Below are positions 1 through 10,759 of a stretch of DNA of 64,000 nt, one piece after another. Location of the stretch: positions 2,976,001 to 3,040,000 of the forward strand of contig OX337230.1 of assembly GCA_946965045.2 (NCBI GenBank), given 5' to 3'. The position numbers and the translations under genes were made by a program. The notes beneath the pieces were generated by a model. It did no database searches and had not been told where the DNA came from. It saw nothing but the letters and a program-made list of their open reading frames with translations. Origin of the DNA: Epithemia pelagica. Lineage: Eukaryota; Bacillariophyta; Bacillariophyceae; Surirellales; Surirellaceae. Numbering within the stretch: position 1 is the first letter of the stretch; every line of letters begins with the position of its first letter.

Positions 1-2542
1 AAGGACATTGCCGACAAGGACACAAAGCACGAGGAATCTCCTTCCTCGAACGAACCAACAAACGAGTCAAAGGAATCTTTGGCATCAACAACCATTTCGC
101 CAGGTGATGAAGTGTCTATTGCTCAGGAGGATGTCGATAAAACAGAGTCATCATCTACGCCGCCGTCCTCTAGCACTGCCCCAAATAGTGATCGCTTCGT
201 TTCTCCAAAGGATTTTGATTTGCTCAAGGTGGTTGGTATGGGTGCCTTTGGAAAAGTCTTGCAAGTGCGCAATCGACAAAACAAACATGTCTTGGCCATG
301 AAGGTTATTTCCAAACGCGTTCTCAAACGCAAGAGTGGCTATGTGGAAAATATCCGGGCCGAACGTGATATATTGACTCGCGTGAGCAATCATCCCTTTG
401 TGGTTACCATGCATTGTTCCTTTCAAACCAAGGAAAAGTTGTTCTTAATCATGGACTTCTTGGCTGGAGGAGAATTGTTTTTGCGATTGGGACGAGAAGG
501 CATTTTTCTGGAAAAGACGGCGGCCTTTTATTTGGCGGAAATTGTCTTGGCATTGGATCATTTGCATATTATGGGAGTCTTGCATCGCGATTTGAAACCC
601 GAAAATATCTTGTTGGGCAGCGATGGACATGTCTGCTTGACTGACTTTGGACTTGCCAAAGACTTTAGAGGACCGCGCGGGGGCGGGAACAAGACAAATC
701 AAACCGAGGAACGTTCGTCTTCGGTGACACCAGACGAGGAGGAAGAAACAAACGAAGAATCGTTTCGTGCATTGACGATTTGTGGAACCCAGGTAAGGGA
801 AGATTCGTTTGTCAACAAGAGGAAGAAATCATGCGATCCTTTTCTCTGCTTTTTGAATGCTCATGTTGGCTTGTCTCTGTGTTGATTGAATGAATCACTA
901 GGAATACATGGCACCAGAGATGCTGGCGAGACAGGGCTATGGACGGGCGGCCGACTATTGGAGTTTGGGTTGCATTGCCTTTGAAATGTTGTCAGGCCTG
1001 CCTCCGTTTCAACGAAAACGTAATGAGGGGAGCAAGGATTTGTTTCGTAAAATCATGTCAGAAAAAGTGAAAATGCCATCGGGTGCCTCCGCTGAAGCCT
1101 GTAAGTTACTCAAAGGACTACTGAATCGTAATGTCCTGGCTCGATTGGGTACAGCCAAGAGCACCATGTTTGAAACAGGAGGTGTTGCTGGATTAAAGGC
1201 ACAGAGATTCTTTAGTGTCAAGGGATACATTACTGATTGGGATTTGCTGGAAAAGAAACAAATGACACCACCAGAAAACTTGTCCGTTGAAGGAGAAAAC
1301 GATTTGCAGCATTTTCACTCTGATTTTACCAATATGACGTTGCCTCGGTCCGTCGTGGAAATGAATCGAGATGATTTTCATCCTCGAAGAGTCGAGTCGG
1401 ATTTGTTTCGTGGATTTTCCTTTATTCAACAAGACTTTGAATTGCCACAACGAGATGAAATGACCCTCAAAACCTATTGGGAAGCCCAAGCAGAAGGTGA
1501 TGGTGAATCCGTTTCCGACGTGGCCTCGAGCAAAGTCGAAGAGCCGACTGAAGCGACAGATGCACAACCGGAGAAAAAGAAACGACCACCCCGCAAACGC
1601 AAGAAAAAGAACAATGCCAACCAAAAGGATGGAGTCGAGTCTGTGCCAACTACGCCTGCACCATCGACAGTAGGTGCACCGAGCAGTAATGGGGAGGCGG
1701 AAGAAGATGCAGCCGCAAGAGACCTTGACGCCCAAACTTCAACCAGGGACACCGCTACGATATTGTCGGCGAATGCAACAGGTGAGGAAAAGAGTACAGT
1801 AGCCAATGCTCAGCAGTCCACACAAAGTAATGAGCAGACAGGAAAGCCTTCTTCGTCTAGTAACAACGATGCCATGTCAGCAAAACCGTCGAGTTCAAAT
1901 CAGCAAAACAAGGGTGCTTGGTCTCAAACAGGACAACAGCAGAAGCCAATTACACCACTTACTGCATCACCCCGTCAAACGACCCAAAATACACAAGAGA
2001 GTGAATCTTGGCAAGAAGTGACATGTGTCACGAACACGCAAAAAACCGGAGACTTTCGTCGGCAAGCCCAGACTTCTTCAAAGCCTACTTCGCCTGCTTG
2101 GGAAACAGTGGGATCGTCATCCTCTCTCAAAACTCCTTCACGCACCAATGGTGGTCAAGCAGTCAGTTCAACCCCCAACAATCGTCCTGTAGGATGGCAA
2201 ACACCATCGCAACAGCAGCGATCTTCTCTCCAAACTACTCGTCGTCGTCCCGTCGGAGTGGATTCAGAACCGTCGACAGACTGGCGGCAACATGCCATGA
2301 GTCCACGAGCACAGCAACGCTCTTCTCGCAATCCGCAGCAGCACGCCTCCCCAGTTCCTCCATCGCAAAACACAATGCAATCTCCACCCACTTGGCCCTC
2401 GTTGGATCCTCGACCTTCTTCTTTGTCTCAAAGTGCTAGCTCCTCAGGTGTTAAAATGCAGAAGCCGCCGCAAGCGTCCACCAACAAGAACACTCCTCCG
2501 CAAAAGCTTCAGGGAGCTTGGGCTGCCCGGGCCAAGGTTTGA
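1..2542 (+). CDS. S6K-like AGC Ser/Thr protein kinase, 5' partial
   Basis: The reading frame is open from base 1, so the gene starts outside the window. Two exons are read: up to 792 and from 902, with a 109-base intron 793..901 (gtaagg ... ctag) whose removal joins CGTQ to EYMAPE in phase. Visible kinase parts are the glycine loop GMGAFGKV (about 238), AMK lysine (about 301), HRDLKPEN (about 586), DFG (about 646) and the APE segment after the intron. The activation segment ends LTICGTQEYMAPE, as in S6K/AGC kinases, but carries an acidic insert of about 40 residues between DFG and APE. After the kinase core comes an AGC C-terminal extension with a hydrophobic motif FRGFSF, the type phosphorylated by TORC2/PDK1-linked pathways in S6K and Akt. 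A Ser/Gln/Pro-rich tail of about 350 residues follows and is probably disordered. The AGC assignment is firm; the S6K subgroup is inferred from the motifs. Confidence 0.85.
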
Positions 2543-3078
2543 CACCAGGCCTCTCTGTCTGTGAACAATATTATAGACATGTAATTACTACAAACTGTAA
2601 CAGTATATTCAAAGTGTCACATTCTAGTGCTGTTTACGAGACTTGATGTCGTGTTGTGGAGAGCATTGATGTTCGGTTGCTGATGGAACTTGCTCCATAG
2701 GAATGAAGAGGCAGATCATTTGCTGGATATCACCCGTTCTCGAATAGGATCGTCTGTCCTCATCCAACTCATGTTTGTGGAATATATCGTGTGTTCAATC
2801 GCAAGAACAAAACTGGATGTACTCCCAGGAGCAGCAACAATCTTTCCATTTAGATTTTCTAGTTTAATCCAAGACTTCTAGGACTTTATTCGACCCCTAT
2901 AGAACACCAAGAACCCAGGGCACTCCATTCAGTCAGCATTCCATAAACTCCGGCTTGATATCTAGTAAGAATGTTATTGCTTTGTCCAACACGAACAAGA
3001 GCATCAATAACTGATGCGATTTACATTTCAAGTTCCAGATCGGTTTGATGCCCCCGAATGAAAGGAAAATACTCTCTT
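2543..3078. other. Intergenic, convergent gene ends
   Basis: Lies between the 3' end of the kinase gene and the 3' end of the minus-strand gene downstream. The only open frame (2690..2881) has no recognisable features and I see no repeat or RNA gene. Confidence 0.5.
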
Positions 3079-4046
3079 TTAGCGGATATTATTGTCGGCA
3101 TTGCAACTGTTGTCGGTGAGCTTTGGAGTCTCGAGGATATCTACCAAGAGCCTGTAGAATCTTTGTTTTAGCTCATGAACTTCCTCTAGACTGATATGTT
3201 TGACAAGAGACCGTGCTCGAGACCATTCCCAGGACTGGAATTGGGGGGTCGAAGACTCGGGAAATTTGTTTTCAAAGACGTTGTCCCTGATAACCTCCCC
3301 GTGATCCAGGATGGAATCTAATCCATTTACCATGGTGCTGATGAAAAGGCGTCGTTGTTTGTTTGGGTTGCTTATCATGCAAGCCTCTATCATGCCGAGG
3401 AGTTTACGAAAATTAGTCGACATGCTGTTGTCTTTCAACTTATCTGCCAACTTTGCGTGGCTGGGGGGAATCTGAATGAAATGAAGCAGAATCACAACGT
3501 AGTTACATGAGCAACAGATGATTGAATTGACGTATACAGCCGATGATAACTTCGTACCGAGACCTTCAGTGTAGACCATGAAGATGTAGTAGAGGAACAT
3601 GAAACGGTCTCTGAAAGATATTCCTCTTCCTCGGGGACAGCAGCAAGATTGATCTTGAACGAGCTGGAAGGATGGCTTATCGTTCTTGGGTATGAAACGA
3701 TCTGTATATGGTATCCCTCTTTCTCCGGGACAACCGGAGGATATTCCTCGTCTTCCGGGACATCAGGGAGACTGGTTCGGAACGTGCTCGCAGGATAATA
3801 TCTCATCATTGCCACGATGATGTGCTTAGCCATTCTTTGATTCATGGCTTCGATTGTATAATGGATGCAACGATCTTTCAATAATGACAGGATAATGGGC
3901 CAACAAACGAAAGCACAGGTCCGGAATATCCACCAAATCTCTGCGCACGTTGGCACGACTCGAAACAAAACGAACCCAACCCATCGATAAAACGCAACCA
4001 AGAAAAATGCAGTCACGACGTACTTTGAATAGCCCGCACCTCTCAT
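3079..4046 (-). CDS. Hypothetical protein with N-terminal membrane segments, spliced
   Basis: Not recognised. Two overlapping minus-strand frames join into one gene if an 86-base intron is removed: exon 1 4046..3558, intron 3557..3472 (gtacga ... ttcattcag), exon 2 3471..3079. The phase is zero on both sides and the product is 293 residues. The start is an ATG at 4046. Residues 1-60 hold hydrophobic stretches (AFFLVAF, GFVLFRVV, FVCWPIILSLL) that could be one or two membrane segments. The middle has two copies of a motif resembling VPE(D/E)EEY separated by Ser-rich sequence. The C-terminal half is a soluble, probably helical domain. A donor 6 bases earlier (gtctcg) would also keep frame. The intron is inferred; no homologue is known to me. 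Confidence 0.5.
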
Positions 4047-4406
4047 CTCCTTGGTGAATTAGTTTTCTGTAATGCCTTTACTCGGATCGGCTCTTTCATC
4101 TTGACTCCATAGAGCACGCGTGTATGGATACACATCTCAATGTTTCAGTCAATGGAACCTTCTCCAAGAAACACTACCGCCCTCCAAGGTAATCTCACAA
4201 AGAAGTGAGTTTTGTCGCTGCGTTGATAGTGAAAAAGTGGCATTCATCTCTTATGGTGCCATTTCGGAAATGTCACCTTGATTGATTCAACCAATTCCCA
4301 TAACATACGACGGTCTTGGATCCACTCCACAGACGGGACTGCTTGAGTTACCCACATGGAAACCGTCTGAAAAGATGTATGGAGGAGGGATTATTCGTAG
4401 GCCAAA
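4047..4406. other. Intergenic
   Basis: No supported gene. The short plus-strand frame at 4316..4522 runs antisense to the gene remnant that follows and looks like chance. Confidence 0.4.
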
Positions 4407-4857
4407 TCAGACGGCCTCAATCAGATCCATCTGTTTTTCAGGCTGATTTGCAATCAACGCCCTCGTCATGCCATGAAGTTCAAGAAGTTCAATACAGTAT
4501 TGACCTTTTTCGAGCTTGGTGATATGATCGAGGGTACGATTATTAGTCAGGAGCAAAACAGGATCGAAATCGTCTTTCTGGGGCCAAAGCTTGCATGTTA
4601 GCCTTCAGAAAAGTCTCATTCACCTCAAATACTTGCACCTTATCTGGATCATCAAGCATCTCATGGAGAGATAGTGCCAGCCATTGTATTTGCTGACGAC
4701 TCCGACTGCGTTGTAATTCTTGAAGCTGAAAACAATGTGCAGAATCATTGACTCGGTTGACGGTGTCAAGTATCCGTGACAGACGAATCTGATCTTCGCT
4801 GGCTAAGAGAAAGGATCGAAGAAATAGAGTCGGACACATATGTCGGTGATTCCACAT
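4407..4857 (-). pseudogene. Frameshifted remnant of an unknown gene
   Basis: An ATG at 4857 opens a frame that reads plausible helical protein (QLQELQRSRSRQQIQWLAL, then FLKANMQALAP) and ends at 4543. Near the run of C in GCCCC (about 4580) the protein-like signal moves to another frame, which reads FDPVLLLTNNRTLDHITKL and LELHGMTRALIANQ and stops with TGA at 4407..4409. A one-base indel at that C run would explain it. It could equally be a base-calling error in a live gene of about 145 residues. The gene ends about 100 bases upstream of the copia insertion site on the other side. Function unknown. Confidence 0.4.
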
Positions 4858-4958
4858 CTCATGGCTCCGTCATGGTCATCTATCGATCGCGGATGAAGTG
4901 AGCGGAATGGAGTCTCGTCCGGCGTGATAAGCCGTGACGCTTTCGTACTCCACAAATT

Positions 4959-5136
4959 TGTCTTATTCTACTTGATAGAATCCGTTCCAAAGAAAGACTA
5001 AGTAGGATTAACCATAACATCCAACGCATAAAACCAGTAAGTAGGTAACCGATAATGACCGTTCCATTCCCTTTTGGTCATTAGTCCCTTACACGTCATG
5101 ATGACGTATCCAATCCGTAGCGACCCGAATGAGACA
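4959..5136 (-). repeat. 3' LTR of the copia element
   Basis: 178 bases, TGTCT...AGACA. I see no difference from the other LTR. It contains ACGTCAT-G-ATGACGT, two facing copies of the TGACGT core of CRE-type (bZIP) sites, followed by CCAAT. The region just inside (TGGCGGGGAC in element orientation) is a weak candidate polypurine tract. Confidence 0.93.
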
Positions 5137-5182
5137 GTCCCCGCCAGTGGATCAACCAATGAGAGTTGAGTTACTGGCCCCA

Positions 5183-8100
5183 TTAGAGGTGTGCGGGATT
5201 GGTCCCATTGGAAGATAAGGACGGAGGACCGCCTGCCCCAAAAGCGGCCGAATACGTAAACTGCGAAATGAGAGTATTCCGACGTTCTCGTGGTAAGATC
5301 TTGGTGAAAAGATCAGCGATGTTGGATTCAGTATCTTCCTTGCCCACACGAATAATAGATGCCGCTGCTGCCTCGCGTACCGAGTGGTAGTTGATAGCAT
5401 TGTGCCTCTTGCTCAAGACTGAAGACGGAAGACTCGTGTTTTTCACGACACCCCGGTTGTCACAGAGAACACTCGCCGGACCAACCAAAGGAACCCCAAA
5501 CATCCGAAGTTTGTACCGTAATGCGACGATCATTTCCTTGGCGATACGAAGCGCGACAAATTCGCTGCCAAAACTTGAAGTTTCAACGGTATTTTGCCTC
5601 TTGGAGTACCACAAGATGGGAGCATTTTGCACAAAGATGAGTATACCGGTGTGAGATCGACGAGTGACGACGTTTCCAGCATGGTCAGCATCCACGAAAC
5701 ATGTGATACTGACAGGACGCCCCAATGGTGGAGGCATTTTACTTGGAATCTCCTCGGCAACTTCGCCGTAAAATTCTTTCCAATCGTCAATTGGCACTTG
5801 GGGAAAACATGACTCATCCAGCACCACGTCCTTTGGATCAAAGACCAGCTTCAGCTTCGAGTGCGACTTGAGGAAAGCAAATATGTGATAGACTGCCTCC
5901 AAGTGACCGACCCTCGGGTTTGCCAAGAATTGTGAAAGAATAGACACTTCCAAGTAGATGTCCACTCGCCCAATCTCCACGGCCCAACGTAACACACCAA
6001 TCAACTGTTGATACCGCGACGTTAATGCTGGGTTGAGTTCCGGTGTTGTGTCCAACTCCGGCTTGTAAGAAGAGACAACCGGTACCTTGGCCGTCGTTTT
6101 AAGGTGTTTCCCGTCCCCGTCTTCCTTGAGAAGATCTTCCACGATTCGAATCGCGTTGGCGACATATTTTTCACTGGACATGCCCCATGCCCATGACCCG
6201 CTTGGCAAGTTGTGTTTATATATCTGAGCGCCGAGATACACTGTTGGCTCACCCACGCTCCCTGCTTTGATCTTGTAATGTTTATCAATCTCGTCAAGTA
6301 CCGGATGCGGATCTTCGCTCACCAGTAGTATGTCATCCACATAGACTAATATGATCTCATAATACTCCTCTCCCGAGCTTCTCCTCGCCTTCCTCCGTAG
6401 GACACATGGATCCGCTTGGGTGTCAACGAAACCCATATCATAAAGGGTCACCATGAGCGTGGCCCGCCAACTTGCACCGGAGGATTTCAGCCCGTATAGG
6501 GCCCTTACCATGACACAGACCTTTCCCTGAAACTCGTTCCCCACTTCCGGACCCCCATGAAACCATATCTTCTCTCGACATGGCGCATTCAAGTAGGCAT
6601 TACCTATATCGCACGCGAGTACCTTTAGCCCATTGAGTGCGGCAATGAGAAAAGCAATCCTGATTGAGTCTCGGCTGACGACGCTCGAGTAGGTCAGACT
6701 TGACGGCGCGTCAGTCATATGCCCCCCTGCCACGAGCCGTGCCTTCCTGGTAAGATCCATTTTTATGTCAAAAACCATATGACATTTAATTTCCGTATGC
6801 CCGATGAGTTGCCGCCCTGCTCGTACCTCTTCTAGATCCAGATCGTCCCTCGCTTCCCATGCTACCTTCACTACCCTGAGTTCCTTGTCTATCGCATCCC
6901 TCCAGAACGTAGTTCCAGTTACCTCGTCAATCTTTAGTGCCTCTTCAACCGAATGGGGTAGCTTTATCCCATATTTCTCCGTGGTCTTCCAATATTTCTT
7001 CTTTACTTTCTTCACCATCCGACGCATATGGTTTAGCGTCTGTGGCACCCACCACTTGAATGCCGGTTCTTCCACTAGCCCTTGTGCGACCGCGTACTCT
7101 GCCAACTCGACTGCGTACCCATTTTTCGCGTCCCTAAGAGGTATCCACATTTGCGTCCCGTCTCGACATTCGACAGCTATTTCCCATCCTTTCGTCGTTT
7201 TCTTCGGGTGCCGATTCCCATTCTGTCCCACATGGTATCCGTCCTCGATAGCCACAGCGTCCCCGTTTTTCCTGTGACCGACGATCTCCTGTATAACGAC
7301 GTATCTCTTTCCCTCCGTGTCCAGCTGTGAATAGAGATTTTCCGCCACCAAGTTGGCAGTGTATTCCTGTATCACGCCACCAGGGAAGCTTACCTGGTAC
7401 GTTCTTGTGTCGAACTTCGGGTTTCGATTGAACTTTCCTACTGGCTTGCCATCTAACCCTTTTTGCCGTTTTTCCACTGTGCCAAACATCTGCTCGCCTC
7501 CCATCTCGACTTGTATCTGTGCTCCGACGTACTCGTCGTATCCTTCCCCGTGCAAATCTGCCTCATCTGTCTCCTCGACGATCATGTCACCATATTCGTC
7601 GTCCGTTGGGACGATCCCGACACGTCCCCGTCTTTCCTCTTCCGGTTCTACATCCTCGAGATAACCCGGCCCATTTCCTTCTTCATCGGTGAAATTCCGA
7701 TCGTCTAACCTCTCCTCAACAATCAACTTGAATTGTTTGACCCTTTCGGCAATGTCTGGCTTTCCCATATCTTCTTCCGTGACATGTTGCACCGTTGTCC
7801 GAGCAATCACCTTTCCCCCCTTTGTCAAGATCCAGTAGCAAAGGTCACTCCCGATTCGATGCGCAATCCCTAACCAGTATCCCAACTGCACGAGATCGTC
7901 CGCTGCATCTGTTTTGGCATTGTTGTGAAACCACACGAGGTCATAGAAGGAAAAATCAATCCACTCCGAGATGTCCGGTGTATCTCCTGAGAGTCGTTCT
8001 AAGCCGGAACGGCCGTCATGTCCCCGGGCGACTCGACTGAGTACACCGGCCTCGTAGACAAGACCATAGTCCCAAAGCCGTCTTGGGACGTGAAGATCCA

Positions 8101-10759
8101 TGGCACGTCTGTGCCACCTCTGTTTGAGCAACCCGATCTCGCGTTCGGCACGGTGATTCTGTTTCCCCGTATTGCGCTCTGTCCAGTGCATGTCGATACG
8201 ATGCATGCGGACCAATTTCTGGAACATGGTGGATTCACCAACCTGCTCTCCGGCCATATCTGCCGTCATCTTGTCGGGTATGCCGACTTCATCAATAAAC
8301 CTTGCAAGCGCTTGCCCGACATGTGCCTTGCTGACCATGGGATAAACCGAGGTGAACTGCCCGTCGGTGAAGACTTGGGCACACTTGTTCCCTGACAGCG
8401 AAGTCGTTTTCGAAAATAGAGTGTCAGTATAGATACGCGTTTGCAATCTGTTACGATGTAGGGCTAAGTTATCCACGCGGTATCGTCGTGTGATAGGCGA
8501 GATAGCCGTCCGGATCCCCTGTTGGGTGGTTACTCGGAGGGTAGCCCGAGCCGAATCGAGTCCAATGCGCCACTTGCGACTGAGTGATTCCGGTGTGACT
8601 GCCCCATGTCGCGTGCTCTCCACCTGCTTGACACGCGGACGAGCGGCCAGCTCGCGGTTGATTCCTTGAGGTACCAGAGCAGCCGAGATCGCTCCGACCC
8701 CGGCCATGCCCATGTCATGCGTCTCGAGGTACCGACTGTCCCCTTTTTGCAACAAGTCTACCGTATGGGGATCCCATGTTTCCTGCCGAGTAAGGACGAC
8801 TGACGGCAAACTCTCAATGTCTTGAGGACTGGGTGCCCGGGACTCAAAATACACCGTCGTTCCGCGTAGCTGAAACGGAATGTGGAACCCATCAATCCAT
8901 ATCCCAAACCCTTCCTTGTCCTGCCGCGTCGGATCATCTCGGACGTCATGCCCCGCGTGGCGCACCTGATTTTGATTCAATAAGGATTTGTCTAATTTGT
9001 TACCGAACCACAGCATCTGATGACCAATAATCACAATTTCCATCCCAGACTTCCGATCCCTCACCACCGTTGCACATGTCGCGACTGGGACGGATGTTGC
9101 CCCCACTTGATTGCCAGCGAAATCATTCACTGTGCATTCCATGCCAGTTGTCTCCACCAAGGTCCAGTTGCGTCCAGCGCAACACGTATCTGCCATGGTA
9201 TCCATTTCGTTTCTACCAGTCTCTCCCCCGGATCCTTGCTTCAACAACCAACCTTTCTCCACCTTCCCGACCCGTCTCTGCGGACCACAATTCACTACCG
9301 ATACGCCATGGCGGCTGCTCCCCGAATCGTCCCCATAAGCCCCGTTTCCGAATCTTCTCCCATTGGTGCTTCCGCGCTCTCCCTGAGTATTGCTGTCACT
9401 TCCCCTATTGCCGTCACTTGCCCCATTGCCCCCGCTGGTGGTGCGATTCCCCTCGTTGGTGATATCCGTGATGACGGATTGGTTCTCCATTTGAATTTCG
9501 GCTACCCCACGGCCTCCACCATGTCGTCCACCACCATGTCCTCGTCCACCGCGACCACGTCCCCGGCCACCGAAAGTACGACCGCCACCACGACCGCCTT
9601 GTGCTCGAACACGTTCCCGTTCCTGATGGATGTAAGCTTGGCCACTGGGGCCTAACAAGTTCATTTCTTGGCTTGAGAATCGGCGGGTGACATCAGTCAC
9701 GTCCACGCCAAAGAAGGTGTAAACGCCATTGTTTTGCTCAAGGCCGGTAAAATTGCGCGGCCGATTACTTGATGTGGCTTCCGAAACAAAGCGGTGACGT
9801 CCTTGGTTGCGACGGTTTCCAACAGCGACATCCGGGTAGATGTCAGATATCTCTCGAGAGATATACGCAATAGCCCCTTGAAGATCGGTCCTGTGGTTGC
9901 TTCGAACGTACGACTTAATCACAGCAAATTCCGCTGTCGCCACCTTCATATTGTCGATGAGAATCTTGACCTGGTTCGCCGTAGACCGGCGGTTTGGGGT
10001 GCTATCCAACGTCCGAAAAGCACGCAATAGTTGTGCCGAGTACGAGTCAAAACTAAATACACGTTCGTTTTGATAGACCACCGTTTCTAAAATAGCTTCA
10101 GCCTTGGAGATGCGACGTTCCTTCTGTCCCCCCCCATCGAAATGATCGACCAATGCCATCCATGCGCGTCGACCATCTTGTGAAGCCTGGAAAGGCTGAA
10201 TCCACGTCGCAGGTTGATCCTTGACAAGGTCACTCAATAGGCGAAACACTTCCTTGTTGTCCTCTTTGAAGTACGGCCCACCTAGAGGGTAGCTATAGAG
10301 CTCTTGTTCCCTAGTGCTTGCAAAGACATGGGTAGGCGCTAAGTCGGGACGAATCACGTAGTCCAATGGTGCCTTCTGTTTTCCATAGATATGGGACAGG
10401 TACGTTGGGAACTCTTGACTCCAATCCTCCCATTCTTCTTCCTTGAGGGCAGAGGGCTTAATATCAGGTGCAGAGGATTTCTCCGACTGGATCTCCATCG
10501 CGTCCAGGGATTCGTCTAGGACAGCGGTTGTGAAGTCTCCGTAGTTAAGCGGACGACCTTGACGACGCGCTCTGGCTGACCAGAAGCACATTCCTTGAAT
10601 GTTCTTTACGACGCTTGAAGGAATTGCCACGTTGTGAGGGTACGGGCGCTTTTCCAGCCTCGACACCAGTTGGGTCACGTCATCCGATGTCATTCTTCCA
10701 TATGACTCTAGGGTGTTAAGGCGTTCGGTATGTTCTAGGGCGTATATTTCGAGCCACAT
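5183..10759 (-). CDS. Copia gag-pol polyprotein
   Basis: 1858 residues without a stop, starting at an ATG at 10759 that lies directly after an in-frame TAG. Residues 1 to about 380 are gag-like. A Gly/Arg-rich stretch (GGRGRGRGGRGHGGG) follows near residue 400 and may bind RNA; no classical CCHC knuckle is seen. The protease region near residue 523 reads MDTMADTCCAG, the D-x-x-A-D-T form seen in diatom copia elements rather than DSGA. Integrase spans about 790-920 with FTDG, a central Asp in TADMAGEQ and Glu in HRAEREIG. Reverse transcriptase shows LVYVDDILL near residue 1473 (about 6340). RNase H shows CFVDADHAG near 1690 and later SSFGSEFVALR. The frame is intact and could still be active. 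Confidence 0.93.
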   Translation of the reverse strand: MWLEIYALEHTERLNTLESYGRMTSDDVTQLVSRLEKRPYPHNVAIPSSVVKNIQGMCFWSARARRQGRPLNYGDFTTAVLDESLDAMEIQSEKSSAPDIKPSALKEEEWEDWSQEFPTYLSHIYGKQKAPLDYVIRPDLAPTHVFASTREQELYSYPLGGPYFKEDNKEVFRLLSDLVKDQPATWIQPFQASQDGRRAWMALVDHFDGGGQKERRISKAEAILETVVYQNERVFSFDSYSAQLLRAFRTLDSTPNRRSTANQVKILIDNMKVATAEFAVIKSYVRSNHRTDLQGAIAYISREISDIYPDVAVGNRRNQGRHRFVSEATSSNRPRNFTGLEQNNGVYTFFGVDVTDVTRRFSSQEMNLLGPSGQAYIHQERERVRAQGGRGGGRTFGGRGRGRGGRGHGGGRHGGGRGVAEIQMENQSVITDITNEGNRTTSGGNGASDGNRGSDSNTQGERGSTNGRRFGNGAYGDDSGSSRHGVSVVNCGPQRRVGKVEKGWLLKQGSGGETGRNEMDTMADTCCAGRNWTLVETTGMECTVNDFAGNQVGATSVPVATCATVVRDRKSGMEIVIIGHQMLWFGNKLDKSLLNQNQVRHAGHDVRDDPTRQDKEGFGIWIDGFHIPFQLRGTTVYFESRAPSPQDIESLPSVVLTRQETWDPHTVDLLQKGDSRYLETHDMGMAGVGAISAALVPQGINRELAARPRVKQVESTRHGAVTPESLSRKWRIGLDSARATLRVTTQQGIRTAISPITRRYRVDNLALHRNRLQTRIYTDTLFSKTTSLSGNKCAQVFTDGQFTSVYPMVSKAHVGQALARFIDEVGIPDKMTADMAGEQVGESTMFQKLVRMHRIDMHWTERNTGKQNHRAEREIGLLKQRWHRRAMDLHVPRRLWDYGLVYEAGVLSRVARGHDGRSGLERLSGDTPDISEWIDFSFYDLVWFHNNAKTDAADDLVQLGYWLGIAHRIGSDLCYWILTKGGKVIARTTVQHVTEEDMGKPDIAERVKQFKLIVEERLDDRNFTDEEGNGPGYLEDVEPEEERRGRVGIVPTDDEYGDMIVEETDEADLHGEGYDEYVGAQIQVEMGGEQMFGTVEKRQKGLDGKPVGKFNRNPKFDTRTYQVSFPGGVIQEYTANLVAENLYSQLDTEGKRYVVIQEIVGHRKNGDAVAIEDGYHVGQNGNRHPKKTTKGWEIAVECRDGTQMWIPLRDAKNGYAVELAEYAVAQGLVEEPAFKWWVPQTLNHMRRMVKKVKKKYWKTTEKYGIKLPHSVEEALKIDEVTGTTFWRDAIDKELRVVKVAWEARDDLDLEEVRAGRQLIGHTEIKCHMVFDIKMDLTRKARLVAGGHMTDAPSSLTYSSVVSRDSIRIAFLIAALNGLKVLACDIGNAYLNAPCREKIWFHGGPEVGNEFQGKVCVMVRALYGLKSSGASWRATLMVTLYDMGFVDTQADPCVLRRKARRSSGEEYYEIILVYVDDILLVSEDPHPVLDEIDKHYKIKAGSVGEPTVYLGAQIYKHNLPSGSWAWGMSSEKYVANAIRIVEDLLKEDGDGKHLKTTAKVPVVSSYKPELDTTPELNPALTSRYQQLIGVLRWAVEIGRVDIYLEVSILSQFLANPRVGHLEAVYHIFAFLKSHSKLKLVFDPKDVVLDESCFPQVPIDDWKEFYGEVAEEIPSKMPPPLGRPVSITCFVDADHAGNVVTRRSHTGILIFVQNAPILWYSKRQNTVETSSFGSEFVALRIAKEMIVALRYKLRMFGVPLVGPASVLCDNRGVVKNTSLPSSVLSKRHNAINYHSVREAAAASIIRVGKEDTESNIADLFTKILPRERRNTLISQFTYSAAFGAGGPPSLSSNGTNPAHL

